IMG/VR virus record: IMGVR_UViG_3300048813_000098
Location: 1-24,022 of that record
Length of the DNA: 24,022 nt
Origin: a virus
Direction: 5' to 3' (one strand)
Below the pieces are notes generated by a model, which was not told the DNA's origin, made no database searches, and worked only from the letters and a program-made list of their open reading frames with translations. Below, one piece after another: positions 14,001-20,713 of this stretch (position 1 is the first letter of the stretch; each line of letters begins with the position of its first letter). The translations under genes were made by a program, and so were the position numbers.

Positions 14001-14334
14001 TTTCCCCTCTGGTTTTGATTGTGTGGCATGCGGTGCACAACACCTGAAATCCGGACATGGGCACAAGTAGTCGCCGGGCAAATGTATTGAATCCAACGAA
14101 GCCTCTGGTAGTGGAGACAACGGGGTTGATGTGGTCAATTTTCTTATCTTTGTTACGTACTGTTTGGCTACCGCAAGCAGCGCACGCATAGATGCCATAG
14201 CCTCTTCTGGCAGCTTTTGCTGCCATGTTACGCCACGGCCACCTGTAGCTAGCTCTTCTAAGGGTCGCGATGACGAATTGCTTTCTGTACTTATCAATAT
14301 CTTCTTTGGTGTATTCATTCCAGTCCTTTTTCAT
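13966..14334 (-). CDS. HNH endonuclease (122 aa)
   Basis: Zinc-binding CAAC (Cys51, Cys54) and CTAC (Cys100, Cys103) pairs enclose the core KKIDHINPV (Asp67, His68) and end CHTIKTRGENERR, the usual ending of phage HNH nucleases. The basic N-terminus would contact DNA. The start overlaps the primase stop (ATGA), and its 3' end overlaps the next gene by 35 bases. It may be a free-standing homing-type nuclease inserted in the operon, or a nuclease with a packaging or recombination role. Its location among replication genes favours the former, but this is inference. Confidence 0.83.
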   Translation of the reverse strand: MKKDWNEYTKEDIDKYRKQFVIATLRRASYRWPWRNMAAKAARRGYGIYACAACGSQTVRNKDKKIDHINPVVSTTRGFVGFNTFARRLLVPMSGFQVLCTACHTIKTRGENERRKAYRSKA

Positions 14335-15086
14335 ATAAAGATGCTTCCCACTAACTTATCCAAATATGCTTCATCCTTTGGCATCTCGAAAGTCATATTA
14401 ACCTGCGCAATCCACCAACGTGCTTCCATATTGGAGACTCCTAGGTCACGCAATGCATAAGCAAGTCTCAACAGCTGTGGATGCCGTGCTCCATTGTTTG
14501 GCGCACTATTCATCATCACTCGCGGACAATCAAAAACACTCTGTCTTTGTCCCCCGGAATTCGGAATAGTTGGCATTTCTTGTTTCGTAAATGGGGGAAG
14601 TGTGAGACTACTTCCTCGAGCAGAACAGGCTTCCCGCTTTGTTCTCCCAGTACTGTCATGTACTGTCCCAGGGAGTCGGAATGGATGAAGGTGGGTGTAG
14701 ATGCATCTGTCCGCTTCAGGAATATTAGCTTCCGCCCATTGTCGATCCATTGCAGGAAGCAAGTGACTAGGATGAGCGTCACGACGCACACCAAAGTGAC
14801 CTCCTCTGCCTCCAGTGTCATACCCCACAAAGTCAACATTCATCCTCCTTAGTCTTTCTTCAACGGCTTCACAGGCGGTGTAATTATCAATGTCAAGCCA
14901 CAGCCTGTCGGTCCAGACAACACCTTTAAAACCCGTCGTAGTTCCTGCTTGTTGTAGCGCTTGGGCCGTCCCTGCATCAACTCCATAGAGCGATGCAAAA
15001 CCTGCATTTGGTAGTTCATTCCGAGATATAAAATTAGGCTTAGCCCCATAAGTTGGGCGAAGGCTATAAAGATGAAAAGTATCCAT
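14331..15086 (-). CDS. archaeo-eukaryotic-type primase / PrimPol-like protein (251 aa)
   Basis: WLDIDN (Asp65, Asp67) gives the metal-binding DxD of the AEP catalytic core. DTGGRGGHFGV (His97) fits the second AEP motif (s-x-H with a Gly-rich loop), and FRLPGTVHDSTGRTK fits the basic nucleotide-binding segment after the third motif. The C-terminal about 60 residues (HPQLLRLAYALRDLGVSNMEARWWIAQVN...) resemble a PriCT-type helical domain. The protein lacks a helicase domain. It presumably makes primers for the family A polymerase. ATG 15086 is used, with GGAGGAG about ten bases upstream; another ATG at 15091 opens a different frame. Confidence 0.75.
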   Translation of the reverse strand: MDTFHLYSLRPTYGAKPNFISRNELPNAGFASLYGVDAGTAQALQQAGTTTGFKGVVWTDRLWLDIDNYTACEAVEERLRRMNVDFVGYDTGGRGGHFGVRRDAHPSHLLPAMDRQWAEANIPEADRCIYTHLHPFRLPGTVHDSTGRTKREACSARGSSLTLPPFTKQEMPTIPNSGGQRQSVFDCPRVMMNSAPNNGARHPQLLRLAYALRDLGVSNMEARWWIAQVNMTFEMPKDEAYLDKLVGSIFI

Positions 15087-15087
15087 G

Positions 15088-15741
15088 TCATTTTGCTCCT
15101 CCCGGGGGTGTTATATTTGTAGAATACAACCCATCCATAACATTCTTAATCGGAATCGCATAGCCTACTGGCAACGGATAACTTGTTCTGACAATCAATG
15201 CAACAATATCGCCTTGTTTATTAAAGACACCGGCACCACTATCGCCTGGGATAATATTGCCGTTGAGATTGTACATTCCCTCAGTATCGAAGTATTTATA
15301 GATTAATGGAATCGTTTTCTGTTTAAAGTCTCCGCCTCCATAGACAACAGCAGCAAGAACTTCCTCATTGGCAATGGGGTCGAATGAGACTCCAAAGGCC
15401 ACTCGTGTCCTCGTTGGTACATTAAGTATTACAAAGTCATGATCTGTATCATTATCACCTAATACTTTAACACTAGCCAAATGCTTCTGGCCATCAGTGA
15501 AAATTACAGTAATGTCTTTCTCCAGGTGTCTTTCATGGTAGACACAATGTTTTGCGGTGGCTACCAGGTTAGGTAGCAAAATGAATCCGCTACAACTATG
15601 CCCATTGGCAGTAATGTGTACCATTGCTGAGAGGGAGCTAGGAATTTCATAACGTGGAAATCGCTCAGTCCCCGACAATGTGAGACTAATCCCAAACAAC
15701 ATCACTATTAAGATAATAATTGCTATGCCGACTCGTTTCAT
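15088..15741 (-). CDS. membrane-anchored trypsin-like serine protease (217 aa)
   Basis: The full chymotrypsin-fold triad is visible: ATAKHC (His65), DHDFVIL (Asp102) and GDSGAG (Ser168). Cys50 and Cys66 sit exactly where chymotrypsin has its Cys42-Cys58 disulfide around the His loop. An N-terminal hydrophobic segment (residues 4-22) acts as signal peptide or anchor, so the protease is probably in the periplasm, where the disulfide can form. It overlaps the polymerase gene (ATGA) and the primase start region, inside the replication operon. The substrate is unknown. Possible roles are cleavage of host envelope or secreted proteins, or phage maturation. Confidence 0.85.
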   Translation of the reverse strand: MKRVGIAIIILIVMLFGISLTLSGTERFPRYEIPSSLSAMVHITANGHSCSGFILLPNLVATAKHCVYHERHLEKDITVIFTDGQKHLASVKVLGDNDTDHDFVILNVPTRTRVAFGVSFDPIANEEVLAAVVYGGGDFKQKTIPLIYKYFDTEGMYNLNGNIIPGDSGAGVFNKQGDIVALIVRTSYPLPVGYAIPIKNVMDGLYSTNITPPGGAK

Positions 15742-17663
15742 TCGTCATTCCCTTTCAACCCAGCGAGGGTGGTAAATGTTTTGGTCTCTGCCTTAATCGT
15801 AACACAAAGGTCTAGGGTCTTATTGATGCTTTCAAGTGCCTCTTTGTACACCATCTTTGCAGTTTCCAGCTGTGCCACAGGTACTGCATTTGAGGTACTA
15901 TCATGGCAATCGAATAGAACAGGATGCATTTCCACACCTTTTTCTGCCGCAAGTCGGTAAATCTCAAGGACCCACAAAATGAGAACGTCATGCGCGCTGC
16001 TTTGTATGAAGCGATTAGAAAGATCCTTGTAATTTGGATTGGGTACACGAATAATACGTCCAATAACGTTTCTAAGATGCCCTTGCTCACGATTCAACTC
16101 CTTTAGTCTATAGTTCATTTCCGCGACTTTGCGGAACTTCTTCCAGTACGCTCTAACATAACTATCAGCTTCTTGGACCGTTGTAGGGGTGTTGTCCTTA
16201 GTAAGATTCCGAGCGACAGTATGGCCTGTTCCAGTGTACTGGACGGCCAGCTGTATAACCTTTGATATCTTTCGTTGCCGGGCGAATCTTTCTTTAATGG
16301 CTTTTGTGACTGGTATATTTGGATTGTAACCATCGTGTAACTCCTTATCGTTTGGGAACAGGGTTAGGGCTAAATCTAAATAGATATCCCCGAGGCCCTT
16401 ATTGAAGACTTTCAGTAACGCCGGGTCTTCCGAGTAATGCGCGGTGATCGTCGGTTCGATTGCTGATAAGTCAGTATGGAGACCGATATAGCCTGGATCA
16501 ACTTTGAAATGGCGCATAACACGCGATTCATCAAACGGAGCATTAAGGAGATAAGGTTTAAACCCAGAAAGACGATATGAGACAGTGCCGCAGATGTTAA
16601 ATCCCGGATGAATTCTCCCTTCTTTGATGTTGGTGAGATAGGGGCCTGTGAAGTTCGTCGTGAGTGTGTTCTTCGTTTCATATTCTAAATACTCCTTGGT
16701 AAATGGCTGTGGCATGCCTTTAATGCTGTCTCCATCAACTGCAGGGAGGCCAGACTCAGTGGTGTAGACAACAGGGTTATGGAGCTTACTGTAAAATAAT
16801 TCCCTTTTGTCCTTGTCACTATTAATATTCCACCGTTTCCACTCTTCTGGGTGAAGGAGGTAACGATCTTTGTTATATTGCCTTTGATACGCGGCAATGC
16901 GGCGGTCTGCCCAATCACTCTCAAGTTCACAAATCTCTTTAGCGAGAGACTGCAATACATTGTCTTTTGCTTTTGTAGCTTCTGCTTTAAGGGCATCATG
17001 TTCCTCCTGCAAACTCTGTGTATCAACCATAATACCACGAGCTGTATTATTTGCAAGGAGAATATTATACGCCATCATCTTTTCTAGCATCCACCAGTAA
17101 TCATATTGTATAAAAAAGGTACTGCACTTATTATATAGTTGTTCTGTAGACACTACATCAAGTTCTGCATATTTCGCTAGAACAGCTAGGTCTGCTAAGT
17201 AATGATCACCTTTTCTAAGATTACCACCTTTGGCTTTAATATGGGCTGCTAACTCAGTGTCGCCGCGAGAGGTCCACCCGAGAACCTCAACTTGAGCATC
17301 CTTTAAACTATAAGGGCGGGGCCCGGCTGGTGCAGCGGAAAGGTGCCACATCAGCCGGGTGCATGCGATCCATCGAGTTTGGATGCTGAAGAAAGAATCA
17401 AGCCATCCCTTGTCATAAGTAAAGTTGTGGCCAATGAGTTGTTGTTCGCTAAGGAATGTAGTGAGGGCAGTTTTGAGATCGGGATCTAATACTGACACAA
17501 AGATTTCATCGGTAAACACAGTAATGGGAATGTAAATAGATCGACCCTCATCGCACATCGCGATGCCCAATAGATGTTTTGGGTGTGTCTCAACATCGGC
17601 AATCACAATTGATCCACATTTATTTGCCCATTGCTCAAAGTTATGTAACGAAGTTACAATCAT
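15738..17663 (-). CDS. family A DNA polymerase with 3'-5' exonuclease (641 aa)
   Basis: The exonuclease domain comes first: ADVET (Asp23, Glu25), LIGHNFTYD, and KYAELD with Tyr-x3-Asp. The polymerase domain has motif A TDLSAIEPTITAHYS, motif B RKISKVIQLAVQYTGTG and motif C FDCHDST. There is no 5'-3' exonuclease domain, as in T7-type phage polymerases. In motif B the residue matching E. coli Phe762 is Leu472. Motif A has Thr in place of the usual Arg after the Glu, and motif C reads HDS rather than HDE. The enzyme replicates the phage DNA. It overlaps the genes on both sides by four bases. Confidence 0.93.
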   Translation of the reverse strand: MIVTSLHNFEQWANKCGSIVIADVETHPKHLLGIAMCDEGRSIYIPITVFTDEIFVSVLDPDLKTALTTFLSEQQLIGHNFTYDKGWLDSFFSIQTRWIACTRLMWHLSAAPAGPRPYSLKDAQVEVLGWTSRGDTELAAHIKAKGGNLRKGDHYLADLAVLAKYAELDVVSTEQLYNKCSTFFIQYDYWWMLEKMMAYNILLANNTARGIMVDTQSLQEEHDALKAEATKAKDNVLQSLAKEICELESDWADRRIAAYQRQYNKDRYLLHPEEWKRWNINSDKDKRELFYSKLHNPVVYTTESGLPAVDGDSIKGMPQPFTKEYLEYETKNTLTTNFTGPYLTNIKEGRIHPGFNICGTVSYRLSGFKPYLLNAPFDESRVMRHFKVDPGYIGLHTDLSAIEPTITAHYSEDPALLKVFNKGLGDIYLDLALTLFPNDKELHDGYNPNIPVTKAIKERFARQRKISKVIQLAVQYTGTGHTVARNLTKDNTPTTVQEADSYVRAYWKKFRKVAEMNYRLKELNREQGHLRNVIGRIIRVPNPNYKDLSNRFIQSSAHDVLILWVLEIYRLAAEKGVEMHPVLFDCHDSTSNAVPVAQLETAKMVYKEALESINKTLDLCVTIKAETKTFTTLAGLKGNDE

Positions 17664-17878
17664 ACTTCTTTGGTCACCAAAGTATCTAAGGAACGTTTTG
17701 CAAAAGCCACGGGATTTACAACAGCCCCAGTACTGATGTCGATCAATGCTTTCATTGCTTTGTCAAGTCGGTGTTCTAACTCTATGCGTTCAGCACGCAT
17801 ATCAACTATTAATGCTGCTGCATTAGTTAGTACATCTTTCAGACGTAATGCTTGTTCTTTAGTGAAAGTGATATCCAT
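17660..17878 (-). CDS. 72-aa helical protein upstream of the polymerase
   Basis: TTAGGAGGACAT leads directly to ATG 17878. The product is mostly helical, with a possible short coiled coil (ALIVDMRAERIELEHRLDKAMKALIDI). It overlaps the polymerase start by four bases, so the two are coupled. Just upstream in the RNA there is a strong hairpin (17897-17931). A role in polymerase expression or as a small partner is possible; no known family is recognised. Confidence 0.7.
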   Translation of the reverse strand: MDITFTKEQALRLKDVLTNAAALIVDMRAERIELEHRLDKAMKALIDISTGAVVNPVAFAKRSLDTLVTKEV

Positions 17879-17896
17879 ATGTCCTCCTAAAATTGT

Positions 17897-17931
17897 GTGT
17901 CCAGGGCAAAGCCCCTAAAGATGCTGGACAC
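17897..17931 (-). promoter_or_regulatory. two-part hairpin in the leader of the 72-aa/polymerase genes
   Basis: An outer pair, GTGTCCA with TGGACAC (17897-17903 and 17925-17931), encloses an inner GGGC-AAA-GCCC stem (17904-17914). The loop side contains CTAAAGATGC. It lies in the largest gap of the minus operon (17879-18012), about 20 bases before the Shine-Dalgarno of the next gene. A 16-codon ORF (MAVKVNQLYRWGVQHL) ends inside the hairpin. An attenuator, a processing site or a partial terminator are all possible. A second small inverted repeat, CCGGT/ACCGG, lies at 17979-17995. Confidence 0.5.
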
Positions 17932-18012
17932 CCCACCTATATAGCTGATTTACCTTCACAGCCATAAGCCACAACTAACCGGTATGTGGCACCGGAGTGG
18001 TTAATGACAACG

Positions 18013-18459
18013 TTAGTCCTTTGGCCACACGGAAGCTACACGATTCTGCACTTTATCCATGTACGTTTCTTGAGTAATATAGACTGCTACGGGAACACCC
18101 GCAAAGTTATACATCTCACTCTCATCCTTTGGGGTCTTGGGAATCGGAAATGCGTTGATCTCATCGGAGGTCAAACCAAACGCTTGAAGACGGCGTTTGA
18201 GAGATTGTTCACCAAACGGCGTTGCAGTGAAGTTGCCATCTGCACCGAGCTTTTTGAGCACAATATTCTCATATACTTTGCGTTCAATGCCTTCCAGGGT
18301 ATATGCAATCTCAACGCCAAAGCTGCCTGTTGAATACGAGCGCGGTTTGAAGTGTTCAACTACTCCCAGATTGCGTTCTCCTCTATCTTTCTTATTTGCA
18401 GTCGTTGTTAAAGGCTTGGCATTTGCTGCAGCCTTCCCTTTATTTGCCCAATTAGTCAT
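18013..18459 (-). CDS. putative ssDNA-binding protein (148 aa)
   Basis: Starts on TAATG with AAGGAGAAA upstream. A basic Ala/Lys/Asn-rich N-terminus (about 1-30) is followed by a beta-rich region (GSFGVEIAYTLEGIERKVYENIVLKKLG), a helix (SLKRRLQAFGL) and a final strand pair (FAGVPVAVYITQETYMDKVQNRVASVWP). The order fits phage OB-fold or DUF669-type ssDNA-binding proteins: a strand with Y/F-x-N-I-V, an internal helix, then GxPVxVxI...NRVxxV. Its place between the nuclease and the polymerase supports this. The assignment rests on pattern only. Confidence 0.6.
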   Translation of the reverse strand: MTNWANKGKAAANAKPLTTTANKKDRGERNLGVVEHFKPRSYSTGSFGVEIAYTLEGIERKVYENIVLKKLGADGNFTATPFGEQSLKRRLQAFGLTSDEINAFPIPKTPKDESEMYNFAGVPVAVYITQETYMDKVQNRVASVWPKD

Positions 18460-18644
18460 TATTTTTCTCCTTCGGTTATGTGTTGGAATTGTGCTTTAAC
18501 AGTATTTATAGCTGCCTGCAATGCCATTAAGGCGTCAGGCAGATTGGTATAAACTGTTTCCGTTTTGGTATAAGTCTTAATGTCCCAAATCTCTAAGTAA
18601 AACCCATTGTCTACTTGCTTTAGTTCAATTTGGTAGTGATTCAT
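18459..18644 (-). CDS. 61-aa hypothetical protein
   Basis: AAAGGAGG precedes ATG 18644, which overlaps the nuclease stop (ATGA). The product MNHYQIELKQVDNGFYLEIWDIKTYTKTETVYTNLPDALMALQAAINTV... looks like a three-strand beta sheet followed by a helix. It is coupled to the putative ssDNA-binding protein by TAATG. It matches the layout of many small phage proteins of unknown role. Confidence 0.7.
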   Translation of the reverse strand: MNHYQIELKQVDNGFYLEIWDIKTYTKTETVYTNLPDALMALQAAINTVKAQFQHITEGEK

Positions 18645-19489
18645 TTGGCCTCCTTTAGGTCTTTATACTGTTGACAAAAACTTTTCACACTACAATAGGA
18701 TTCGCATCTCACGGATTCCCCAGGGCGGAATTCTATACTATACCCTGCACCTTTCTCCCCCAGTACTTGCTTTGCAGCAAGCTGGCTGTTGCATACGCGC
18801 ACTGCGCGTGCCATGTCTTTCTTTTTGACTGCATATGTGTCAGGCTTTGCCCAACGTTCCTCTGCAGTACACACTGGAAAGGTACCCTTTGCTGCAGCTT
18901 GATGGAGCGCTACGCGCTCTTTGATGAACTCTAGAACCTCGGCGTCAGGGATTAATGGTACTTCGAGTACCATTATTTGATTTGTCGGATAGTTTTCTTC
19001 ACGCCGTGCCATGTTTTTAGACCAATCTCTCAAAATAGCCACAATCTCCAGTTTGTGGACAGCTTCGCCATTAGCACGAAGAATGTGCGCATAGATATTC
19101 AATTGCTTTGCGAAGTCCTCGGTGACGCCGTCGCGCACTTTGTAGACTGAGGTGACCTTGTAGTCCTGTAGAATACCTTCCTTGGCGACAAACCTGTCCA
19201 TCTGTCCGCCTATTTTCCAGCCATTGACCTCAATAAAGAGTCTACGTTCTGCAATGGCAGTTTCCTCTGCCCTCTCGAGAATGCCATGAATGCATTGACC
19301 CACGAGTGACCATATGCGCTCGCTAACGTCCTCAGTGATTGCGTCAGCATGCTGTAGCTCTAACGCACGCAATTGAGGTGGCTTCAGGAGTGATGTCACC
19401 GATATATCACACCCTCCACTGTCATACGAGTCATTCCGTACAGCCTTGACAATGGGTTGTGGTAAATTCAACTTATTTGTTAACTTCAT
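18641..19489 (-). CDS. PD-(D/E)XK nuclease, Cas4/RecB-like, with probable Fe-S cluster (282 aa)
   Basis: The sequence GQCIHGILERAE (His68), GGQMDRF (Asp98), ILQDYKVTS (Asp109, Lys111) and KQLNIYAHIL (Gln129, Tyr133) gives the full RecB/Cas4 motif series. C-terminal cysteines at 207, 262, 266 and 272 (CTAEERWA, RCESYC, SFC) match the arrangement that holds a 4Fe-4S cluster in Cas4 and AddB nucleases. The segment VCTAEERWAKPDTYAVKKKDMARAVRV is typical of phage versions. It probably resects DNA ends for recombination or replication, next to the ssDNA-binding protein. There are no other Cas genes or repeats, so a CRISPR role is not suggested. Confidence 0.85.
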   Translation of the reverse strand: MKLTNKLNLPQPIVKAVRNDSYDSGGCDISVTSLLKPPQLRALELQHADAITEDVSERIWSLVGQCIHGILERAEETAIAERRLFIEVNGWKIGGQMDRFVAKEGILQDYKVTSVYKVRDGVTEDFAKQLNIYAHILRANGEAVHKLEIVAILRDWSKNMARREENYPTNQIMVLEVPLIPDAEVLEFIKERVALHQAAAKGTFPVCTAEERWAKPDTYAVKKKDMARAVRVCNSQLAAKQVLGEKGAGYSIEFRPGESVRCESYCSVKSFCQQYKDLKEAK

Positions 19490-19626
19490 CTATCCTCCAA
19501 TGCATCCATTGCTTTATCAATTGCTGCACTTCCATCGTCCTCATCACCGCAATCTAAACAGATGCCATGGTCACGTTCATCGTGTGGACAACATTGTTGG
19601 CACTTCGGATCATCACAGGTATTCAT
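19486..19626 (-). CDS. 46-aa zinc-binding microprotein
   Basis: This short ORF fills the gap before the nuclease gene. AGGAGGGA (19631-19638) is placed correctly, and its TGA overlaps the nuclease ATG. The product has C4, C9, C12, C13, H15, H20, C23 and C26 (KCQQCCPHDERDHGICLDCG), a zinc-ribbon or knuckle pattern, followed by an acidic helix (DKAMDALEDR). Small Cys-rich proteins of this type are common early phage products and may bind nucleic acid or a host protein. Confidence 0.75.
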   Translation of the reverse strand: MNTCDDPKCQQCCPHDERDHGICLDCGDEDDGSAAIDKAMDALEDR

Positions 19627-19656
19627 TGATTCCCTCCTAAGAATAATAGCAAATGT

Positions 19657-19869
19657 TTAGTAGTCTGTCAACACTTCTTCGTTAATATTCTCATCGTCGG
19701 ACCATGCAGTGTGGAGTGCGAATCTTCGGGATGAGTAAATACGTAGGACCATGTTTTCCTCTAATTGCAATCGATGCGGGACCCTGTAACGGGTGATTCC
19801 GCCGAACTCATTAATGGTTTCAAAGTTGTGGCCGTCGATGCTAATTACTGTTTCTAATTGGTATCTCAT
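19657..19869 (-). CDS. 70-aa hypothetical protein
   Basis: GGAGGAAAG before ATG 19869 sets the start, although the frame is open further upstream. The product (MRYQLETVISIDGHNFETINEFGGITRYRVPHRLQLEENMVLRIYSS...) appears to be a small all-beta fold with an acidic tail (DDENINEEVLTDY). It is part of the early end of the minus operon. Unknown. Confidence 0.65.
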   Translation of the reverse strand: MRYQLETVISIDGHNFETINEFGGITRYRVPHRLQLEENMVLRIYSSRRFALHTAWSDDENINEEVLTDY

Positions 19870-19870
19870 A

Positions 19871-20053
19871 TTACTTTCCTCCAAATAAATTATAATGTAA
19901 CTCATATGCAATCTCTGCGACCTCGTTAAAAGTCTCTACCTCAAGTGCCGTTGAAATCACCATGACTTTGGCAATTGACATATTACAATAGTAAGCCGTA
20001 AAGACTATCTTTAATGCAATTGCATTCGTTCTTGGGTTATCCGAGTATTTCAT
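19871..20053 (-). CDS. 60-aa hypothetical early protein
   Basis: AAGGAGAAA precedes ATG 20053. The product (MKYSDNPRTNAIALKIVFTAYYCNMSIAKVMVISTALEVETFNEVAEIAYELHYNLFGGK) is helical with hydrophobic faces but no clear membrane span. One base separates its stop from the start of the next gene. No family is recognised. Confidence 0.65.
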   Translation of the reverse strand: MKYSDNPRTNAIALKIVFTAYYCNMSIAKVMVISTALEVETFNEVAEIAYELHYNLFGGK

Positions 20054-20066
20054 GTTTTCTCCTTGT

Positions 20067-20147
20067 TTAGAATAAATGTGCTGCACTATACAGACACAAA
20101 ATCACGTCTGACACTCCTTGTTGGCTATTTAATTTGAATGTTCTCAT
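20067..20147 (-). CDS. possible 26-aa early ORF
   Basis: ATG 20147 has GAAGGAAA at good spacing and overlaps the 3' end of the 55-aa ORF in another frame. The product MRTFKLNSQQGVSDVILCLYSAAHLF ends 13 bases before the next start. The ribosome site is good but the product is very short, so it may be a leader peptide that couples translation across the gap rather than a functional protein. Confidence 0.35.
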   Translation of the reverse strand: MRTFKLNSQQGVSDVILCLYSAAHLF

Positions 20148-20292
20148 ATTGTTTCCTTCTTTCTAATTTGGCCATCTCAAGTTTGAGCATAGCCCATAGT
20201 TTATAAAAAGTCTTATAATCAGCAGAAGTCTCTGCGGTCTGCATGCTGTCTATTAAGAGACTGATTGTTTTTAATGTTATTTGCTTGCTCAT
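20125..20292 (-). CDS. 55-aa helical early protein
   Basis: The ORF starts within about two bases of the promoter-like repeat copy at 20295-20321 and has no obvious Shine-Dalgarno. The product (MSKQITLKTISLLIDSMQTAETSADYKTFYKLWAMLKLEMAKLERRKQYENIQIK) is amphipathic and helical, with no stop-like or biased segments, and looks like a real small phage protein. If the repeat is a promoter, the mRNA leader would be very short or absent. Confidence 0.5.
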   Translation of the reverse strand: MSKQITLKTISLLIDSMQTAETSADYKTFYKLWAMLKLEMAKLERRKQYENIQIK

Positions 20293-20294
20293 AC

Positions 20295-20321
20295 GAATCT
20301 ATATTGCAACGCGAATGCCAA
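20295..20321 (-). promoter_or_regulatory. 27-nt repeated element, copy 1 (promoter or operator candidate)
   Basis: Read on the minus strand it is TTGGCATTCGCGTTGCAATA followed by TAGATTC. It differs from the copy at 20714-20740 at only two positions. It lies between the 119-aa early gene and the 55-aa ORF. A TATAGA hexamer is present, but no -35 box stands at normal spacing. This suggests a phage-specific or activator-dependent promoter, or a repressor site. Confidence 0.55.
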
Positions 20322-20326
20322 TCCTG

Positions 20327-20686
20327 TTAATTTCTGGAGTATTTGCAATAGAAGTAATCATAAGCTTTTTGAGCTGCTTTCTTGATTTCTTTAGGGTCTG
20401 GATTTCTGCCCGTAATAGACACGGTAACTTGAATGTAATTGTCTTCTTCTTGCTGCTTCGTCCAATATTCATACCCACTGCAATCGTTCCACGCGTAGAC
20501 TTGAAACCCTTTTCCTTGAATGGAATACTCATTTAAATCCTTTTCCATTGCGGCGTATTCTTTCTTGGACATATTGGAAGAAAAGGTATTGATCATCTCC
20601 GTAAATAATCTCGTTTCTTCTTTACTGCCATCGAATTCAAGGCTTGTTTCTTTTGCCAAATGTTTCATTAGTTCAATCTTCGTCAT
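20327..20686 (-). CDS. 119-aa early protein, first gene of the minus operon
   Basis: CGGAGGAAAT precedes ATG 20686. The product (MTKIELMKHLAKETSLEFDGSKEETRLFTEMINTFSSNMSKKEYAAMEKDL...) has a helical N-terminal half and a mixed C-terminal half (GKGFQVYAWNDCSGYEYW...YIQVTVSITGRNPDPKEIKKAAQKAYDYF). It is highly charged and soluble. As the first gene after the divergent control region and the repeat element, it is probably expressed early, perhaps to act on the host. No family is recognised. Confidence 0.7.
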   Translation of the reverse strand: MTKIELMKHLAKETSLEFDGSKEETRLFTEMINTFSSNMSKKEYAAMEKDLNEYSIQGKGFQVYAWNDCSGYEYWTKQQEEDNYIQVTVSITGRNPDPKEIKKAAQKAYDYFYCKYSRN

Positions 20687-20713
20687 ATTTCCTCCGTTTC
20701 AATGTCTCTCACT

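Noticed and set aside
13966-14318. 106-codon upstream extension of the diphosphohydrolase frame
   Set aside because: It overlaps the HNH gene, which has clear motifs, and family similarity starts at ATG 14000 after a GAGGGGAAA site.
17981-18015. tRNA-like stretch (GTGGCACCGGAGTGGTTAAT)
   Set aside because: It resembles a Leu/Ser tRNA D-arm, but no matching acceptor, anticodon or T arm can be built, and it runs into a coding gene.
18641-19489. Cas4-like nuclease as evidence of a phage CRISPR system
   Set aside because: No repeat-spacer array or other Cas gene is present. Cas4/RecB-like nucleases are common phage recombination genes.
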